From Candidatus Poribacteria bacterium (GTDB lineage Bacteria; Poribacteria; WGA-4E; WGA-3G), in contig OY282374.1 in assembly GCA_958295815.1 (NCBI GenBank), positions 3,442,856-3,506,855 of the forward strand: 64,000 nt of DNA. The letters run 5' to 3'. Positions 51,911 through 61,621 of this stretch are shown piece by piece. The stretch's first letter is position 1, and every line of letters begins with the position of its first letter. Below the pieces are notes generated by a model. The model searched no databases and had not been told where the DNA came from. It worked only from the letters and a program-made list of their open reading frames with translations. A program made the translations under genes and the position numbers.

Positions 51911-52323
51911 TGAATTTGTATTTGGACAGTTTAGCGAAATCTATAGATGCTTTAGAACGTTCTACTAAGACTGCGAGTAGGTTGAATGCTTTTGACCGTG
52001 ATTTACAAGAAGTAGTTCGCGCCGGAGTTATTCAGAACTTTGAGATAGCTTATGAGCAGTCTTGGAAAATGATGAAACGGTGGCTTGAAGATAATGTTGG
52101 TGCTACCTATGTTGATGGTGTCACTCGACGCGAACTCTTTCGTCTCGCAGCGGAACATCGCCTTATCACTGATGTGGATCGTTGGATGGAGTATCACGGC
52201 GCACGCAACCAAACTTCCCATACCTACAATGAAGAGACTGCTCAAAGAGTCTTTGAGGAAGCTAATGAGTTTGTCCATGATGCCAAACAGTTTTTAAAAG
52301 TACTAGAGGAACATAATGATTGA
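51910..52323 (+). CDS. hepT: HEPN (HepT/HI0074-type) toxin candidate
   Basis: A four-helix HEPN protein of 137 residues. R99-N-Q-T-S-H104-T-Y106 matches R-x4-H-x-Y, the catalytic motif of HepT RNase toxins. The tyrosine is the residue that partner MNT enzymes AMPylate in characterised systems. IQNFEIAYEQSWKMMKRWLED is the HI0074-type substrate-binding-like helix. The start is GTG at 51910, overlapping the hsdM stop by 1 bp. It ends 8 bp inside the next gene, whose N-terminus is the MNT antitoxin. Toxicity is inferred from family knowledge (HepT/MntA), not from this sequence alone. Confidence 0.85.
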   Translation: MNLYLDSLAKSIDALERSTKTASRLNAFDRDLQEVVRAGVIQNFEIAYEQSWKMMKRWLEDNVGATYVDGVTRRELFRLAAEHRLITDVDRWMEYHGARNQTSHTYNEETAQRVFEEANEFVHDAKQFLKVLEEHND

Positions 52324-53956
52324 CCTCAATCCCAAGCATCTTGAAACGGTTCAGCATATATTGGCGAAGCATGTCCCTGGATGCGAAGTTCGTGCCTTTG
52401 GGTCACGCGTGAAATGGACAGCGAAGGACTATTCAGATCTTGATCTCGCAGTTATTGGGAGTAGACGATTTGGCATGAAAGATATGTATCGATTAACAGA
52501 AGCGTTTGAAAAATCCAATCTCCCGATTCGGGTTGATATTGTAGATTGGCATGCGATATCGGATGGTTTCAAGAGAATAATTGCAGCGGAATACGAGGTA
52601 ATTCAGAATCCGGGATCTGTTGAAGCGAATAGAGAATTTGGGTCGATTCCCAAAAGACTTAATGTGGAAAGTAACTGTTGGGATCTGGCAAAGCTCGGTG
52701 ATGTTATTCAAATCAATCCTCAGAGAATGCTTAACAGAACAAAAGAAACATTTCATGTCGCTATGCGAGACATTGAGGTATTCACGCGATCAATTACTTC
52801 CCACGCGTACAAAAAATTCAGTGGATCTGGCGCGCGATTTCAAAATGGAGATACGCTTTTAGCTCGTATTACACCTTGCCTTGAAAACGGTAAAACTGCG
52901 TATGTAAATTGTCTGGAACCTAATCAAGTTGGGCACGGATCAACAGAATTTATCGTGCTGTCAGGAGTTGAAGGTAAAACAGACAACTTATTCGTATACT
53001 ATCTATCGAGAGATCCAAACTTTCGAGCATTTGCGATACATTCAATGCAAGGTTCTACCGGGCGTCAACGAGTTATGGCTGATTCGTTACGCTCATTTGG
53101 ATTTGCACTACCTCCTATTGAGGAGCAACGCAGTATTGCTCATATCCTTGGGACGTTTGACGACAAAATTGAACTTAACCAACAAATGAATGAAACCCTG
53201 GAAGCAACAGCGCGTGCAATTTTCAAGGCATGGTTTATAGACTTTGACCCTGTGAAAACGAAGATGGAGAGACGGAAACCTACATGCATGGATACCGAAA
53301 TTGTCTCCGTGTTTCCGTCAGCGTTCCAAGATTCTCCCTTCGGAGAGATTCCAAAGGGATGGGGAGCTACCACGATTGGTGAGGATTTTGACCTTACAAT
53401 GGGGCAATCACCGCCTGGATCCACTTATAATGAAAATGGTAACGGCATGCCATTTTATCAGGGGCGAAAGGATTTCAGTTTTAGGTACCCAAAGCGACGC
53501 GTCTATTGTACCGCACCAAAACGGTTTGCTAAGGAGGGCGATACCCTCGTAAGTGTTCGTGCTCCTGTGGGTGATATTAATATGGTTAGAGAAAAATGCT
53601 GTATTGGTCGAGGTGTAGCAGCAATACGACATAAAACGGGAAGCCGATCCTATACCTACTATGCTATGCAGTTTTTGCGAATGGTTTTTTCCCGCTACGA
53701 GGCAGAAGGAACCGTTTTCGGAGCAATTAATAAGACAGACTTCCAAACACTTTCTCTACTCAGACCATCTAATGCGGTGATCGAAGCATTTGAGCAACTA
53801 ATTTATCCTTTGGATCAATCTATTGAAAATAACGAAGATGAATCCCGCACGCTTGCTCAAACTCGAGACACGCTACTACCAAAGTTATTGTCGGGTGAAA
53901 TCCGTGTAGACGACGCAACTGAGATATTGGAGGTAGAAGATGGCGGAACATCCTAA
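52316..53956 (+). CDS. hsdS: Fusion of MNT nucleotidyltransferase (antitoxin type) and HsdS specificity subunit
   Basis: Residues 1-97 are a minimal nucleotidyltransferase. G29-S-x10-D41-L-D43 (AFGSRV, SDLDLAVIG) is the complete G-S-x10-D-x-D signature, and D74 (IRVDIVDW) is the likely third acid. Residues about 120-546 are HsdS: TRD1 about 120-265, a helical spacer with PPIEEQRSIAHILGTFDDKIE at 267-287, TRD2 about 348-500, and a second helix. The frame runs through without a stop. A GTG at residue 117 could in principle start a separate HsdS, but no ribosome site precedes it. The fusion ties antitoxin to the DNA-recognition subunit. Confidence 0.88.
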   Translation: MIDLNPKHLETVQHILAKHVPGCEVRAFGSRVKWTAKDYSDLDLAVIGSRRFGMKDMYRLTEAFEKSNLPIRVDIVDWHAISDGFKRIIAAEYEVIQNPGSVEANREFGSIPKRLNVESNCWDLAKLGDVIQINPQRMLNRTKETFHVAMRDIEVFTRSITSHAYKKFSGSGARFQNGDTLLARITPCLENGKTAYVNCLEPNQVGHGSTEFIVLSGVEGKTDNLFVYYLSRDPNFRAFAIHSMQGSTGRQRVMADSLRSFGFALPPIEEQRSIAHILGTFDDKIELNQQMNETLEATARAIFKAWFIDFDPVKTKMERRKPTCMDTEIVSVFPSAFQDSPFGEIPKGWGATTIGEDFDLTMGQSPPGSTYNENGNGMPFYQGRKDFSFRYPKRRVYCTAPKRFAKEGDTLVSVRAPVGDINMVREKCCIGRGVAAIRHKTGSRSYTYYAMQFLRMVFSRYEAEGTVFGAINKTDFQTLSLLRPSNAVIEAFEQLIYPLDQSIENNEDESRTLAQTRDTLLPKLLSGEIRVDDATEILEVEDGGTS

Positions 53957-55427
53957 AGTTTTCATTTCATATTCTCACGATTCTCCAGATCATAAGCAGT
54001 GGGTATCCGAACTCGCTGCACAACTACGTCACAATGGCATTGATGCAATACTCGACCAGTGGGACCTCGGATTAGGCGATGATATAACGCGGTTCATGGA
54101 GCGTGGCATCGTGGACGCTGATAGGGTTCTGGTCATTTGCACAGACCAGTACGTCAGCAAGGCAAACGCTGATGAAGGAGGTGTTGGCTACGAGCGGATG
54201 ATTGTAAACGCGGAACTTGTTCAGAATTTAGGGACAGACAAATTCATTCCTATCATCCGTCAGGCATCGGGAAAAGATAAAACGCCAACATTCTTAGGCA
54301 CACGAGTTTATGCTGACTTTACAAAGGACAGTCAATTTGATGCAGAATGTAAAAAGTTGATTCATGAACTCTACGAAGTGCCAATTGTACAGAAGCCACC
54401 TTTGGAAGAGAGTCCATTCCCTTCTGTAGAATTAGAGACGCAACCGACTGAAATTCTGGAGCAGGTCAAATCTGCCTCTGATGCGTATGTAAGAGCATCT
54501 AAAATTGTGCGTGCAGGAGACGTGCTTGGATGGCGGCAACTTGTCAAACTCCTTCGTCCAAAGGTATTTAAATCTTTGGTTCAATGGAGGCAAAATGAAT
54601 TGGATGGACAAGAACCGAAAACTAAAGAGCAATTGGTTCAGGTTGCGGACAGAGCAGCTGATATTATTTCACCCTTAATGGCTATTGCTTTAGTAGGAGT
54701 TGAATCCCGTAGCGAGCAATTTAAGGATCAGAAGTCGTTGCTTGATGACTTGCTCAATATTGCCGGATGGAACCCGGCAGGTTACACAACTTCGGTGGAA
54801 CTTCCTTATGCCCTCGGGTATATCTACCACAGTTTACACGGTGGTCTCTGTATAAGCACAAATCAGTTAAACCTTGCCTTAGATCTTGCACGAATTAAAA
54901 TTCCTGTTGCAGGTGGAACAAAGTTCCCATGTGTATGGGAAATGAGTCAACTTAGGGGATACACGCAGTCAATTGGTGGAAATATATTAGACAGTTGGAA
55001 GTACTTGAAGGAAGCTTATGAAAGATGGAACTGGTTGTCTTTGATTTTTGAGGATAGATTAGAGTACCAGGCTTCGCTCATCGCGTATTATATGTGCCTG
55101 AGTATCCATGAATTAGCTACCGTAATTGATTCAGACCGACAGGATACGTTAAACACACGTTCTGAATATTACTTTCGCATCCCGTTAGCTTTTCTTTCTG
55201 GTGGGGGTAATGCGCACAACGAGGCTAGTGTCCTATTACGCCGTAATTCTGAAACACTTGAGCAATTGTGGACGTGCTTGGATGTGACACGTGAACAAAT
55301 GGAGAACTCGTGGGAAGATTGGATGCGCTTATCTGATAAGGTATTCTTAAAGTACGAATTTCAATATGAATCGACACGTCTCATAAATCCGTCTGATGTG
55401 TTTGGGAATTTCTTTGAGAGTTTATAG
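53940..55427 (+). CDS. SEFIR/TIR-like domain protein with unknown C-terminal region
   Basis: Residues 1-140 form a bacterial SEFIR domain (KVFISYSHDSPDHKQWVSEL, LDQWDLGLGDDITRFMERGI, RVLVICTDQYVSKA, FIPIIRQ). TIR/SEFIR domains in defence often degrade NAD or signal by nucleotides. E53 and nearby acidic residues are candidates, without certainty. The rest (about 165-495) is helical, ends in a WTCLDVTREQMENSWEDWM segment, and matches no family recognised. The gene overlaps hsdS by 17 bp. It shares very high DNA identity in its first 400 bp with the next gene. Confidence 0.78.
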   Translation: MAEHPKVFISYSHDSPDHKQWVSELAAQLRHNGIDAILDQWDLGLGDDITRFMERGIVDADRVLVICTDQYVSKANADEGGVGYERMIVNAELVQNLGTDKFIPIIRQASGKDKTPTFLGTRVYADFTKDSQFDAECKKLIHELYEVPIVQKPPLEESPFPSVELETQPTEILEQVKSASDAYVRASKIVRAGDVLGWRQLVKLLRPKVFKSLVQWRQNELDGQEPKTKEQLVQVADRAADIISPLMAIALVGVESRSEQFKDQKSLLDDLLNIAGWNPAGYTTSVELPYALGYIYHSLHGGLCISTNQLNLALDLARIKIPVAGGTKFPCVWEMSQLRGYTQSIGGNILDSWKYLKEAYERWNWLSLIFEDRLEYQASLIAYYMCLSIHELATVIDSDRQDTLNTRSEYYFRIPLAFLSGGGNAHNEASVLLRRNSETLEQLWTCLDVTREQMENSWEDWMRLSDKVFLKYEFQYESTRLINPSDVFGNFFESL

Positions 55428-55558
55428 TTTAGCGAATAACTAATCAAAACTTTTGAACAATCCGCGTATTTACCTAAATCGGTTGATTTTGTTTTCTTCC
55501 GAAACAATGTTTAAATTTCTACGATGTTCTTTATTCCTGTCAGGTTGGAGATCCAAGG

Positions 55559-57229
55559 ATGGCGAAAAATCCTAAAGTTTTCATTTCATATTCTCACGAT
55601 TCTCCAGAACACAAGCAGTGGGTATCTGAACTCGCTGCGGGACTCCGTCGCAATGGCGTTGATGCAATACTTGATCAGTGGCACCTCGGTCCAGATGATA
55701 ATGTCTCTCGATTCATGGAACGTGGTATCAGGGATTCTGATAGGATTTTAGTTATTTGCACGGACAGTTACGTCAGAAAGGCAAACGCTGATGAAGTAGG
55801 GATTGGATACGAGTCTATGATTGTAACGGAAAAATTTGTTGAAAATCTGGGAACTAACAAATTCATTCCTATTATTCGTCAGACGTTATCGGAGGAGAAA
55901 ACGCCGAGTTTTTTGGATGAACGATTGTATGTTGACTTTACTGACGACGATCAATTTGATGCGAAATTTGATGAATTGCTTCATGAACGTCTCTTAGTAC
56001 CGTCCTTACAGAAGCCACTTGTCCCGCATATTGAGTCATTGCGTGTGAATAACTACCGCTCGTTACGGGATGTAGAATTGAAACAAATCAGACCTTTATC
56101 CGTTTTCTTAGGACCAAACGGAAGCGGGAAGTCAACGCTGCTTGATGTATTCGCGTTTCTTGCTGAATGCTTTACGGAGGGACTCCGCCATGCTTGTGAC
56201 AAAAGGGGGCGTTTTAAGGAACTAAGAGCGCGAGGGAGTGATGGTCCGATTGAATTTGAATTGAAGTATCGCGAGGAACCCACAACACCGATTATTACCT
56301 ACTATCTATCTATTAATGAAGGCATAGAGGGACCCTTTGTTGAAACCGAGTGGCTGCAATGGCATCGCGGAAGTCAAGGAAAACATGTGCGTTTCCTCGA
56401 TTTTCACCGCGGAACAGGCAGTGTTATCCCTGGTGAAAAACCAGATAAAACAGATACCCCAATTAATGAACAACTTGATGAACCGTCAACATTGGCTGTC
56501 AATATGTTTGGTCAGTCGGCACAACATCCTCGCGTGAGTGCCCTTCGGCGTTTTATTACAGATTGGCACCTCTCCCGCCTTTCTACCGATGCCACACGCA
56601 TGGCCACCGACGATGGACCGCAAAAGAGATTGTCCGAAACAGGAGATAATCTACCGAACGTTATCCAGTACCTGAAGGAAAGATACCCGGAACGTCTGGA
56701 GAAAATCATCTCTATTCTGTCAGATCGGGTGCCTCACTTAGAAAGTGTTGACACGGAATTAATAATGAATGGTCGCCGCTTGCTAAAAGTTAAAGATGCA
56801 CCGTTTGACCAACCCATTTTGGCAAAGTTTGCCTCTGATGGCACGTTGAAGCTGCTATCGTACCTGATCCTCCTTCATGATCCACAACCGCCACAATTGA
56901 TCGGCATTGAGGAACCCGAGAACTACCTACACCCGCGCCTGCTGACCGGTTTAGTGGATGCTTGTCGTAATACCTCCATGTCCTCTCAACTCCTAATTAC
57001 CACCCATTCATCCCGTTTTGTCAATGAACTCTACGCCGATGAGGTCTGGATACTTTATCGAGATGAACAAGGGTTTACAGTCTGTAAACGCGCGTCAGAG
57101 ATGCTCGGAATCAATGAGTTTATGGAAGCGGGCGCGAAGTTGGGGCAACTCTGGATGGAAGGATTTTTTGAATTCGGTGACCCACTGACCAATGTTGGCG
57201 GTCCAAAGCGAGGTGTGCGTGCACATTGA
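55559..57229 (+). CDS. SEFIR domain fused to OLD/ABC-type ATPase
   Basis: The N-terminal 140 residues repeat the SEFIR domain of the previous gene. From about 155 an AAA/ABC-type (AAA_21) ATPase follows: IESLRVNNYRSLRDVEL, Walker A G185-P-N-G-S-G-K-S192, ABC signature-like SDGTLK near 427-432, Walker B LIGIEEPENYLHP with E451-E452, and a switch histidine H483 in TTHSSRF. OLD-like ATPases often partner TOPRIM nucleases, and here a DUF4276 gene overlaps the end by 14 bp. The start follows a GGAGATCCAAGG region. Sensor-ATPase plus SEFIR effector in one chain is unusual. 556 residues. Confidence 0.85.
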   Translation: MAKNPKVFISYSHDSPEHKQWVSELAAGLRRNGVDAILDQWHLGPDDNVSRFMERGIRDSDRILVICTDSYVRKANADEVGIGYESMIVTEKFVENLGTNKFIPIIRQTLSEEKTPSFLDERLYVDFTDDDQFDAKFDELLHERLLVPSLQKPLVPHIESLRVNNYRSLRDVELKQIRPLSVFLGPNGSGKSTLLDVFAFLAECFTEGLRHACDKRGRFKELRARGSDGPIEFELKYREEPTTPIITYYLSINEGIEGPFVETEWLQWHRGSQGKHVRFLDFHRGTGSVIPGEKPDKTDTPINEQLDEPSTLAVNMFGQSAQHPRVSALRRFITDWHLSRLSTDATRMATDDGPQKRLSETGDNLPNVIQYLKERYPERLEKIISILSDRVPHLESVDTELIMNGRRLLKVKDAPFDQPILAKFASDGTLKLLSYLILLHDPQPPQLIGIEEPENYLHPRLLTGLVDACRNTSMSSQLLITTHSSRFVNELYADEVWILYRDEQGFTVCKRASEMLGINEFMEAGAKLGQLWMEGFFEFGDPLTNVGGPKRGVRAH

Positions 57230-57842
57230 ATTCTTTTTGGAGGAACCGTCCGCGGAAGAAACATTAAAGGTTATTTTACCCAAAATTCTTTCCAATGAGG
57301 TCACTTTTGACTTCCTTGTTTTTGAGGGCAAGAATGATCTGCTTAATAATCTGTCGGCGCGATTGAACGGATACCGATGGATACCTGACAATTGGCGAAT
57401 TATCGTGCTTATTGATAAGGATCGGGAGGACTGCCGGGAACTGAAGGCGAAATTAGAGAGAGCAGCGCAGGCTGCGAACTTTGTAACGAAATCCAGTGCA
57501 ACCCCAAACGACAATTTTCAAGTCGTCAATCGGTTGGCAATTGAAGAATTGGAGGCGTGGTTCTTTGGAGATATTGATGCATTACATGCAGCTTATCCGA
57601 GAGTCTCAATAAATCTCCAATATCAGGCAAGATACCGAAATCCTGATGCAATCACAGGTGGTACATCCGAGGCATTAGAACATTTGCTGGTAGAGGGAAA
57701 TTACTATAGGGATAGGCTACCTAAAGTGGAAGTCGCACAGAACATTGCACCACACATGAAACCTGACCGAAACAGATCAAAGAGTTTTCAGGTGTTTGTT
57801 GAGGGGATTAAAGCTTGCGTAGGGAAGGAATTATTGGCATAG
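57216..57842 (+). CDS. DUF4276, TOPRIM-like partner of the ATPase
   Basis: The start GTG at 57216 is chosen since the family N-terminus is MHIEF(L/F)xEEPSAE; a reading from 57192 adds unlike residues. Acidic E8-E9 (LEEPSAEE) and D66-K-D68 ([10 protein letters not shown]) form a TOPRIM-like E plus DxD set for metal binding. DUF4276 proteins are regularly encoded beside AAA_21 ATPases, comparable to the ATPase/TOPRIM pair of PARIS and OLD-type systems. It is expected to be a nuclease or nucleotide-processing subunit. The function is inferred. 208 residues. Confidence 0.8.
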   Translation, partial: CVHIEFFLEEPSAEETLKVILPKILSNEVTFDFLVFEGKNDLLNNLSARLNGYRWIPDNWRIIVLIDKDREDCRELKAKLERAAQAANFVTKSSATPNDNFQVVNRLAIEELEAWFFGDIDALHAAYPRVSINLQYQARYRNPDAITGGTSEALEHLLVEGNYYRDRLPKVEVAQNIAPHMKPDRNRSKSFQVFVEGIKACVGKELLA

Positions 57843-57861
57843 CGTACGTTGGTACAATTAT

Positions 57862-60800
57862 ATGAACCGCAATACGATTTATGAATCCGATATAGAGGAA
57901 GCAGTCCTTGATTGGCTCGTTAACTCGGGGTATACCGTTTTATACGGTCCTAACATCGCCCCGGATACGCCTGATGCAGAACGTTCTACTTACAATGAAG
58001 CGATCTTGACAACTCGCTTACGAGATGCAGTTTCCTGCCTAAACCCCAAAATACCAGCCGATGCCCAAGAGGAAGCAATCCGCAAAGTACTAATTCCAGA
58101 TGCTCCCGCATTGGTTCAGAACAACCGAGTATTTCATCTGATGTTGACTGATGGTATAGAGGTCGAATATCGGCATCCAGATGGGACGGTACGTGGTGAG
58201 CGCGTGCGGTTAATCGATTTTGATATACCTGAAAACAACGATTGGCTGGCAGTTAACCAGTTCACAGTAGTAGAAACAAGCGAACGCCGTCCGGACATCG
58301 TTCTGTTTCTCAACGGACTCCCTTTAGTCGTGATTGAACTCAAAAACCCTACCGATGAAAAAGCCACTGTCCTAACAGCATTTCGTCAAATCCAAACCTA
58401 TAAACAGGAAATTCCCTCGCTCTTTACCTATAATGAAGCGGTCGTCATTTCTGATGGATTAGAAGCGCGTATTGGATCTTTAACCGCCGATACAGAGTGG
58501 TTTTTACCGTGGAGAACAATCGAAGGAGAGGATGAAGCACCATCAACCGAATTAGAGTTAGAAGTATTGATTAAGGGAGCCTTTGAGAAGTCCCGATTTT
58601 TGAGTTATCTCAAACACTTCATTGTTTTTGAAGAAACTGAGGGGGACACGATTGCGAAAAAAATCGCAGGTTATCATCAGTTCCACGCCGTGAAAAGGGC
58701 TGTTGATACAACTGTCCAAGCATCGCGTTCAGAAGGGGATAAACAGTGTGGTGTCGTCTGGCACACACAAGGTTCTGGTAAAAGTCTGACAATGGCATTT
58801 TACGCCGGTAGCATCATCCAGCACCTACAAATGGAAAATCCAACACTCGTCGTTATCACCGACCGAAACGACTTGGACGATCAGTTGTTCGGTACATTTG
58901 CGCGGTGTCAGCAGCTTCTGCGGCAAACGCCGGTACAAGCGACAAACAGACGACACTTACGCCAACTTCTGAGAGTCGCCTCTGGTGGAGTGATTTTTAC
59001 CACAGTTCAAAAGTTTTTTCCTGAAGGAGAAGAGACTCAGTTCCCCAAATTGTCTGACCGGCGAAATATCGTACTTATAACGGACGAAGCACACCGTAGT
59101 CAATACGATTTCATTGACGGGTTTGCCCGCCACATGCGCGATGCCCTTCCCAACGCCTCTTTTATCGGTTTTACCGGCACGCCGATTGAATTGACAGATC
59201 GCAATACCATCGCTGTTTTTGGAGATTACATCAGCGTCTACGACATCCAGCAGGCGGTTCAGGACGGTGCCACCGTTCCAATTTACTACGAGAGCCGTCT
59301 CGCCAGAATTGAACTTGACGAGAATGAAAAGCCTCACATTGATCCAGAATTTGAGGAAGTGACAGAAGCAGAAGAGACAACACAAAAAGAGAAACTCAAA
59401 ACCAAGTGGGCGCAACTTGAGGCGTTGGTAGGAACCGAAAAACGACTGGGACTCATTGCTGATGACCTAATTGGACACTTTGAAGAACGGTTGGAGACAA
59501 TAGATGGTAAGGGAATGATCGTTTGTATGAGCCGTCGTATCTGCGTTGACCTCTACAATGCGATTGTCAAATGTCGTCCAGAGTGGCATGACAGCGATGA
59601 CAAAAAAGGAGAAATAAAAGTCGTGATGACAGGTTCTGCTTCTGATGATATATCATGGCATCCGCATATCCGAAACAAGGCACGGCGCGAGGAAATGGCA
59701 GTCCGATTCAAAAATCCCAATGACTCACTGAAGCTTGTTATTGTCCGTGATATGTGGCTAACCGGATTTGACGCCCCGAGTCTTCACACCATGTATGTAG
59801 ACAAGCCGATGCGTGGACACGGACTGATGCAGGCAATTGCGCGTGTCAATCGCGTATACCGCGACAAACCCGGCGGTTTGATTGTGGATTATATAGGGCT
59901 TGCTTACCATCTAAAACAGGCATTACAGAATTACGTTGGAAGTGGCGGAAAAGGGAATACTGCCGTTAATAAAGCTGAAGCAGTCGCCGTGATGCTGGAA
60001 AAATACGAGATCTGCTGTGGACTATTTCACGGTTTTGATTGGTCACCTTGGATTACGGGGAGTTCTGAAGATCGGATTAGATTACTGCCACTCGCACAAG
60101 AACATATATTGGCACAGAAAGATGGCAAAGGTCGTTTATTGGGTGTGGTTACTGAGCTATCTAAAGCGTTTGCCTTGGCTGTTCCAGATGAGGAAACAAC
60201 TCGAATTCGCGACGATGTCGCTTTCTTTCAGGCGGTAAGAGACGTTTTGGCAAAACCCTCAACTGCTGAAGAAGCACAGGCTGAAACTACAGAACAGGCA
60301 ATTAAGCAATTGGTATCCAAAGCAGTTGCTTCTGAAGGGGTAGTTGACATCTTTACCGCCGCAGGACTAGAAAAACCTGATGTCTCAATTCTCTCCGATG
60401 AATTCCTCGCAGAAGTCCAAAATTTACCCCATAAAAACGTAGCGGTTGAACTTTTAGAGAGGCTGCTTAATGATGAAATTAGGACCCGTTCACAGAAAAA
60501 CGTGGTCCAGGGGCGTTCATTTGCAAGTATGCTGGAACGCTCAATTCGCACCTACCAGAATCGGGCAATTGAAGCAGCACAAGTAATTGAGCAACTCATC
60601 GAAATCGCAAAAGAGATACGTCAGGCGCAGGATCGAAGCGATGAATTAGGACTTTCAGATGATGAATTGGCATTCTATGACGCGCTTGAGGTTAACGATA
60701 GCGCGGTCAAAGTATTGGGTGATGAAACCTTGCGAGACATCGCAGTTGAGCTTGTAGAAACCGTTCGGCGAAACGTGAGCATTGACTGGACTATGAAAGA

Positions 60801-60936
60801 GAGTGCCCGCGCGAAGATACGAGTAATGGTGAAGCGAATCCTTCGTAGATATGGTTACCCACCTGACAAACAAGAGAAAGCTGCTGAAACAGTCTTGGAA
60901 CAAGCCGAGGTTTTATGTAAGGATTGGGCTGTATAG
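57862..60936 (+). CDS. hsdR: Type I restriction endonuclease motor/nuclease subunit
   Basis: HsdR translocates and cuts unmethylated DNA as part of the R2M2S complex. The N-terminal nuclease core is PD144-145 (RRPDIVLFL) with E159-L-K161 (VVIELKN), the PD-(D/E)xK set. Walker A is G304-S-G-K-S308 ([10 protein letters not shown]), the DEAD-type box is D408-E-A-H411, and [13 protein letters not shown] is motif VI. At 1024 residues it is complete, with no disruption. It starts 19 bp after the DUF4276 gene, so the whole ATPase module lies between hsdS and hsdR in one operon. The order M-S-R with inserted genes is seen in other defence loci. Confidence 0.95.
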   Translation: MNRNTIYESDIEEAVLDWLVNSGYTVLYGPNIAPDTPDAERSTYNEAILTTRLRDAVSCLNPKIPADAQEEAIRKVLIPDAPALVQNNRVFHLMLTDGIEVEYRHPDGTVRGERVRLIDFDIPENNDWLAVNQFTVVETSERRPDIVLFLNGLPLVVIELKNPTDEKATVLTAFRQIQTYKQEIPSLFTYNEAVVISDGLEARIGSLTADTEWFLPWRTIEGEDEAPSTELELEVLIKGAFEKSRFLSYLKHFIVFEETEGDTIAKKIAGYHQFHAVKRAVDTTVQASRSEGDKQCGVVWHTQGSGKSLTMAFYAGSIIQHLQMENPTLVVITDRNDLDDQLFGTFARCQQLLRQTPVQATNRRHLRQLLRVASGGVIFTTVQKFFPEGEETQFPKLSDRRNIVLITDEAHRSQYDFIDGFARHMRDALPNASFIGFTGTPIELTDRNTIAVFGDYISVYDIQQAVQDGATVPIYYESRLARIELDENEKPHIDPEFEEVTEAEETTQKEKLKTKWAQLEALVGTEKRLGLIADDLIGHFEERLETIDGKGMIVCMSRRICVDLYNAIVKCRPEWHDSDDKKGEIKVVMTGSASDDISWHPHIRNKARREEMAVRFKNPNDSLKLVIVRDMWLTGFDAPSLHTMYVDKPMRGHGLMQAIARVNRVYRDKPGGLIVDYIGLAYHLKQALQNYVGSGGKGNTAVNKAEAVAVMLEKYEICCGLFHGFDWSPWITGSSEDRIRLLPLAQEHILAQKDGKGRLLGVVTELSKAFALAVPDEETTRIRDDVAFFQAVRDVLAKPSTAEEAQAETTEQAIKQLVSKAVASEGVVDIFTAAGLEKPDVSILSDEFLAEVQNLPHKNVAVELLERLLNDEIRTRSQKNVVQGRSFASMLERSIRTYQNRAIEAAQVIEQLIEIAKEIRQAQDRSDELGLSDDELAFYDALEVNDSAVKVLGDETLRDIAVELVETVRRNVSIDWTMKESARAKIRVMVKRILRRYGYPPDKQEKAAETVLEQAEVLCKDWAV

Positions 60937-61047
60937 GAAATTGGAAACACGTCATTTTGTGGTCTTAGGCAACGCTTCTTTTGCTTTAATCTAAACGAAT
61001 ATTGCATCTGCCTAAAACCAAATACTTCTAAAAATGCACTAAAAATC

Positions 61048-61076
61048 TTGACAAAGTTTTTGGAATCAACTATATT
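61048..61076 (+). promoter_or_regulatory. Near-consensus promoter for the STAS gene
   Basis: A perfect TTGACA at 61048-61053 and TATATT at 61071-61076 are separated by 17 bp. The predicted start of transcription near 61084 gives a leader of about 75 nt. Confidence 0.7.
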
Positions 61077-61159
61077 AACCTATTGAACATCTTTTTGTTA
61101 GGATATAAATTGCATCCATATTTAGTGTAATAACGCAAATAACTAAGAAAGGAAAATAT

Positions 61160-61513
61160 ATGTTAGCAGAAATACGTCAAAGAGAAGGTGTTATCGTTAT
61201 TCGACCCACGGGCCGCATGATCGGTGCGGCAAACGCTGAAATTCGAGAGCAAATTAATGAGGAACTTGAGGAGCACTTTGATTCTCCAAAGGTGATCTTT
61301 AACCTTGAGAATGTCACTCGGATGGACAGTAGCGGCCTCGGCACGCTCGTCTCTGTAAATGTGACTGTCTCCCGTAAAGGTGGACGGACCGCGCTCGTCA
61401 ATGCAGGCGCGCACATCCGAAACTTGCTCATCCTCGGTAGATTAATGAGTGTTTTCGAGACTTACAATAGCGAAGAGGAAGGAATCCTCGCGTTAACATC
61501 TGAGGAAAGTTAA
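61160..61513 (+). CDS. STAS-domain anti-sigma factor antagonist
   Basis: The product resembles SpoIIAA/RsbV. FNLENVTRMDSSGLGTLV (D56-S57-S58-G-L-G61) has the conserved serine that partner kinases phosphorylate to switch sigma-factor release. The length (117) is typical. No anti-sigma kinase or sigma factor is adjacent, so its partner must be elsewhere. The AAAGGAAAATAT site precedes the ATG. The strong promoter at 61048 suggests a high basal level. It probably takes part in stress or envelope regulation, in a pathway that cannot be named from here. Confidence 0.9.
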   Translation: MLAEIRQREGVIVIRPTGRMIGAANAEIREQINEELEEHFDSPKVIFNLENVTRMDSSGLGTLVSVNVTVSRKGGRTALVNAGAHIRNLLILGRLMSVFETYNSEEEGILALTSEES

Positions 61514-61621
61514 TAGACCGGGTAGAGCCATTTAGTTCGACCTCTACCCGGCTTTAGCCGCTATTCATAACTAAATGGCTCCGACTTAAAAGAGAGATCC
61601 CGGATACGAAAAAGGATATTT

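Noticed and set aside
52664..53956. A separate hsdS gene beginning at an internal GTG
   Set aside because: The codon lacks a ribosome site and the frame is continuous with the MNT domain, so a fusion is the simpler reading; internal initiation is not excluded.
51910..53956. Considering the HEPN/MNT pair a random insertion unrelated to the restriction genes
   Set aside because: The overlaps with hsdM and the in-frame fusion with hsdS indicate integration into the operon, not a chance neighbour.
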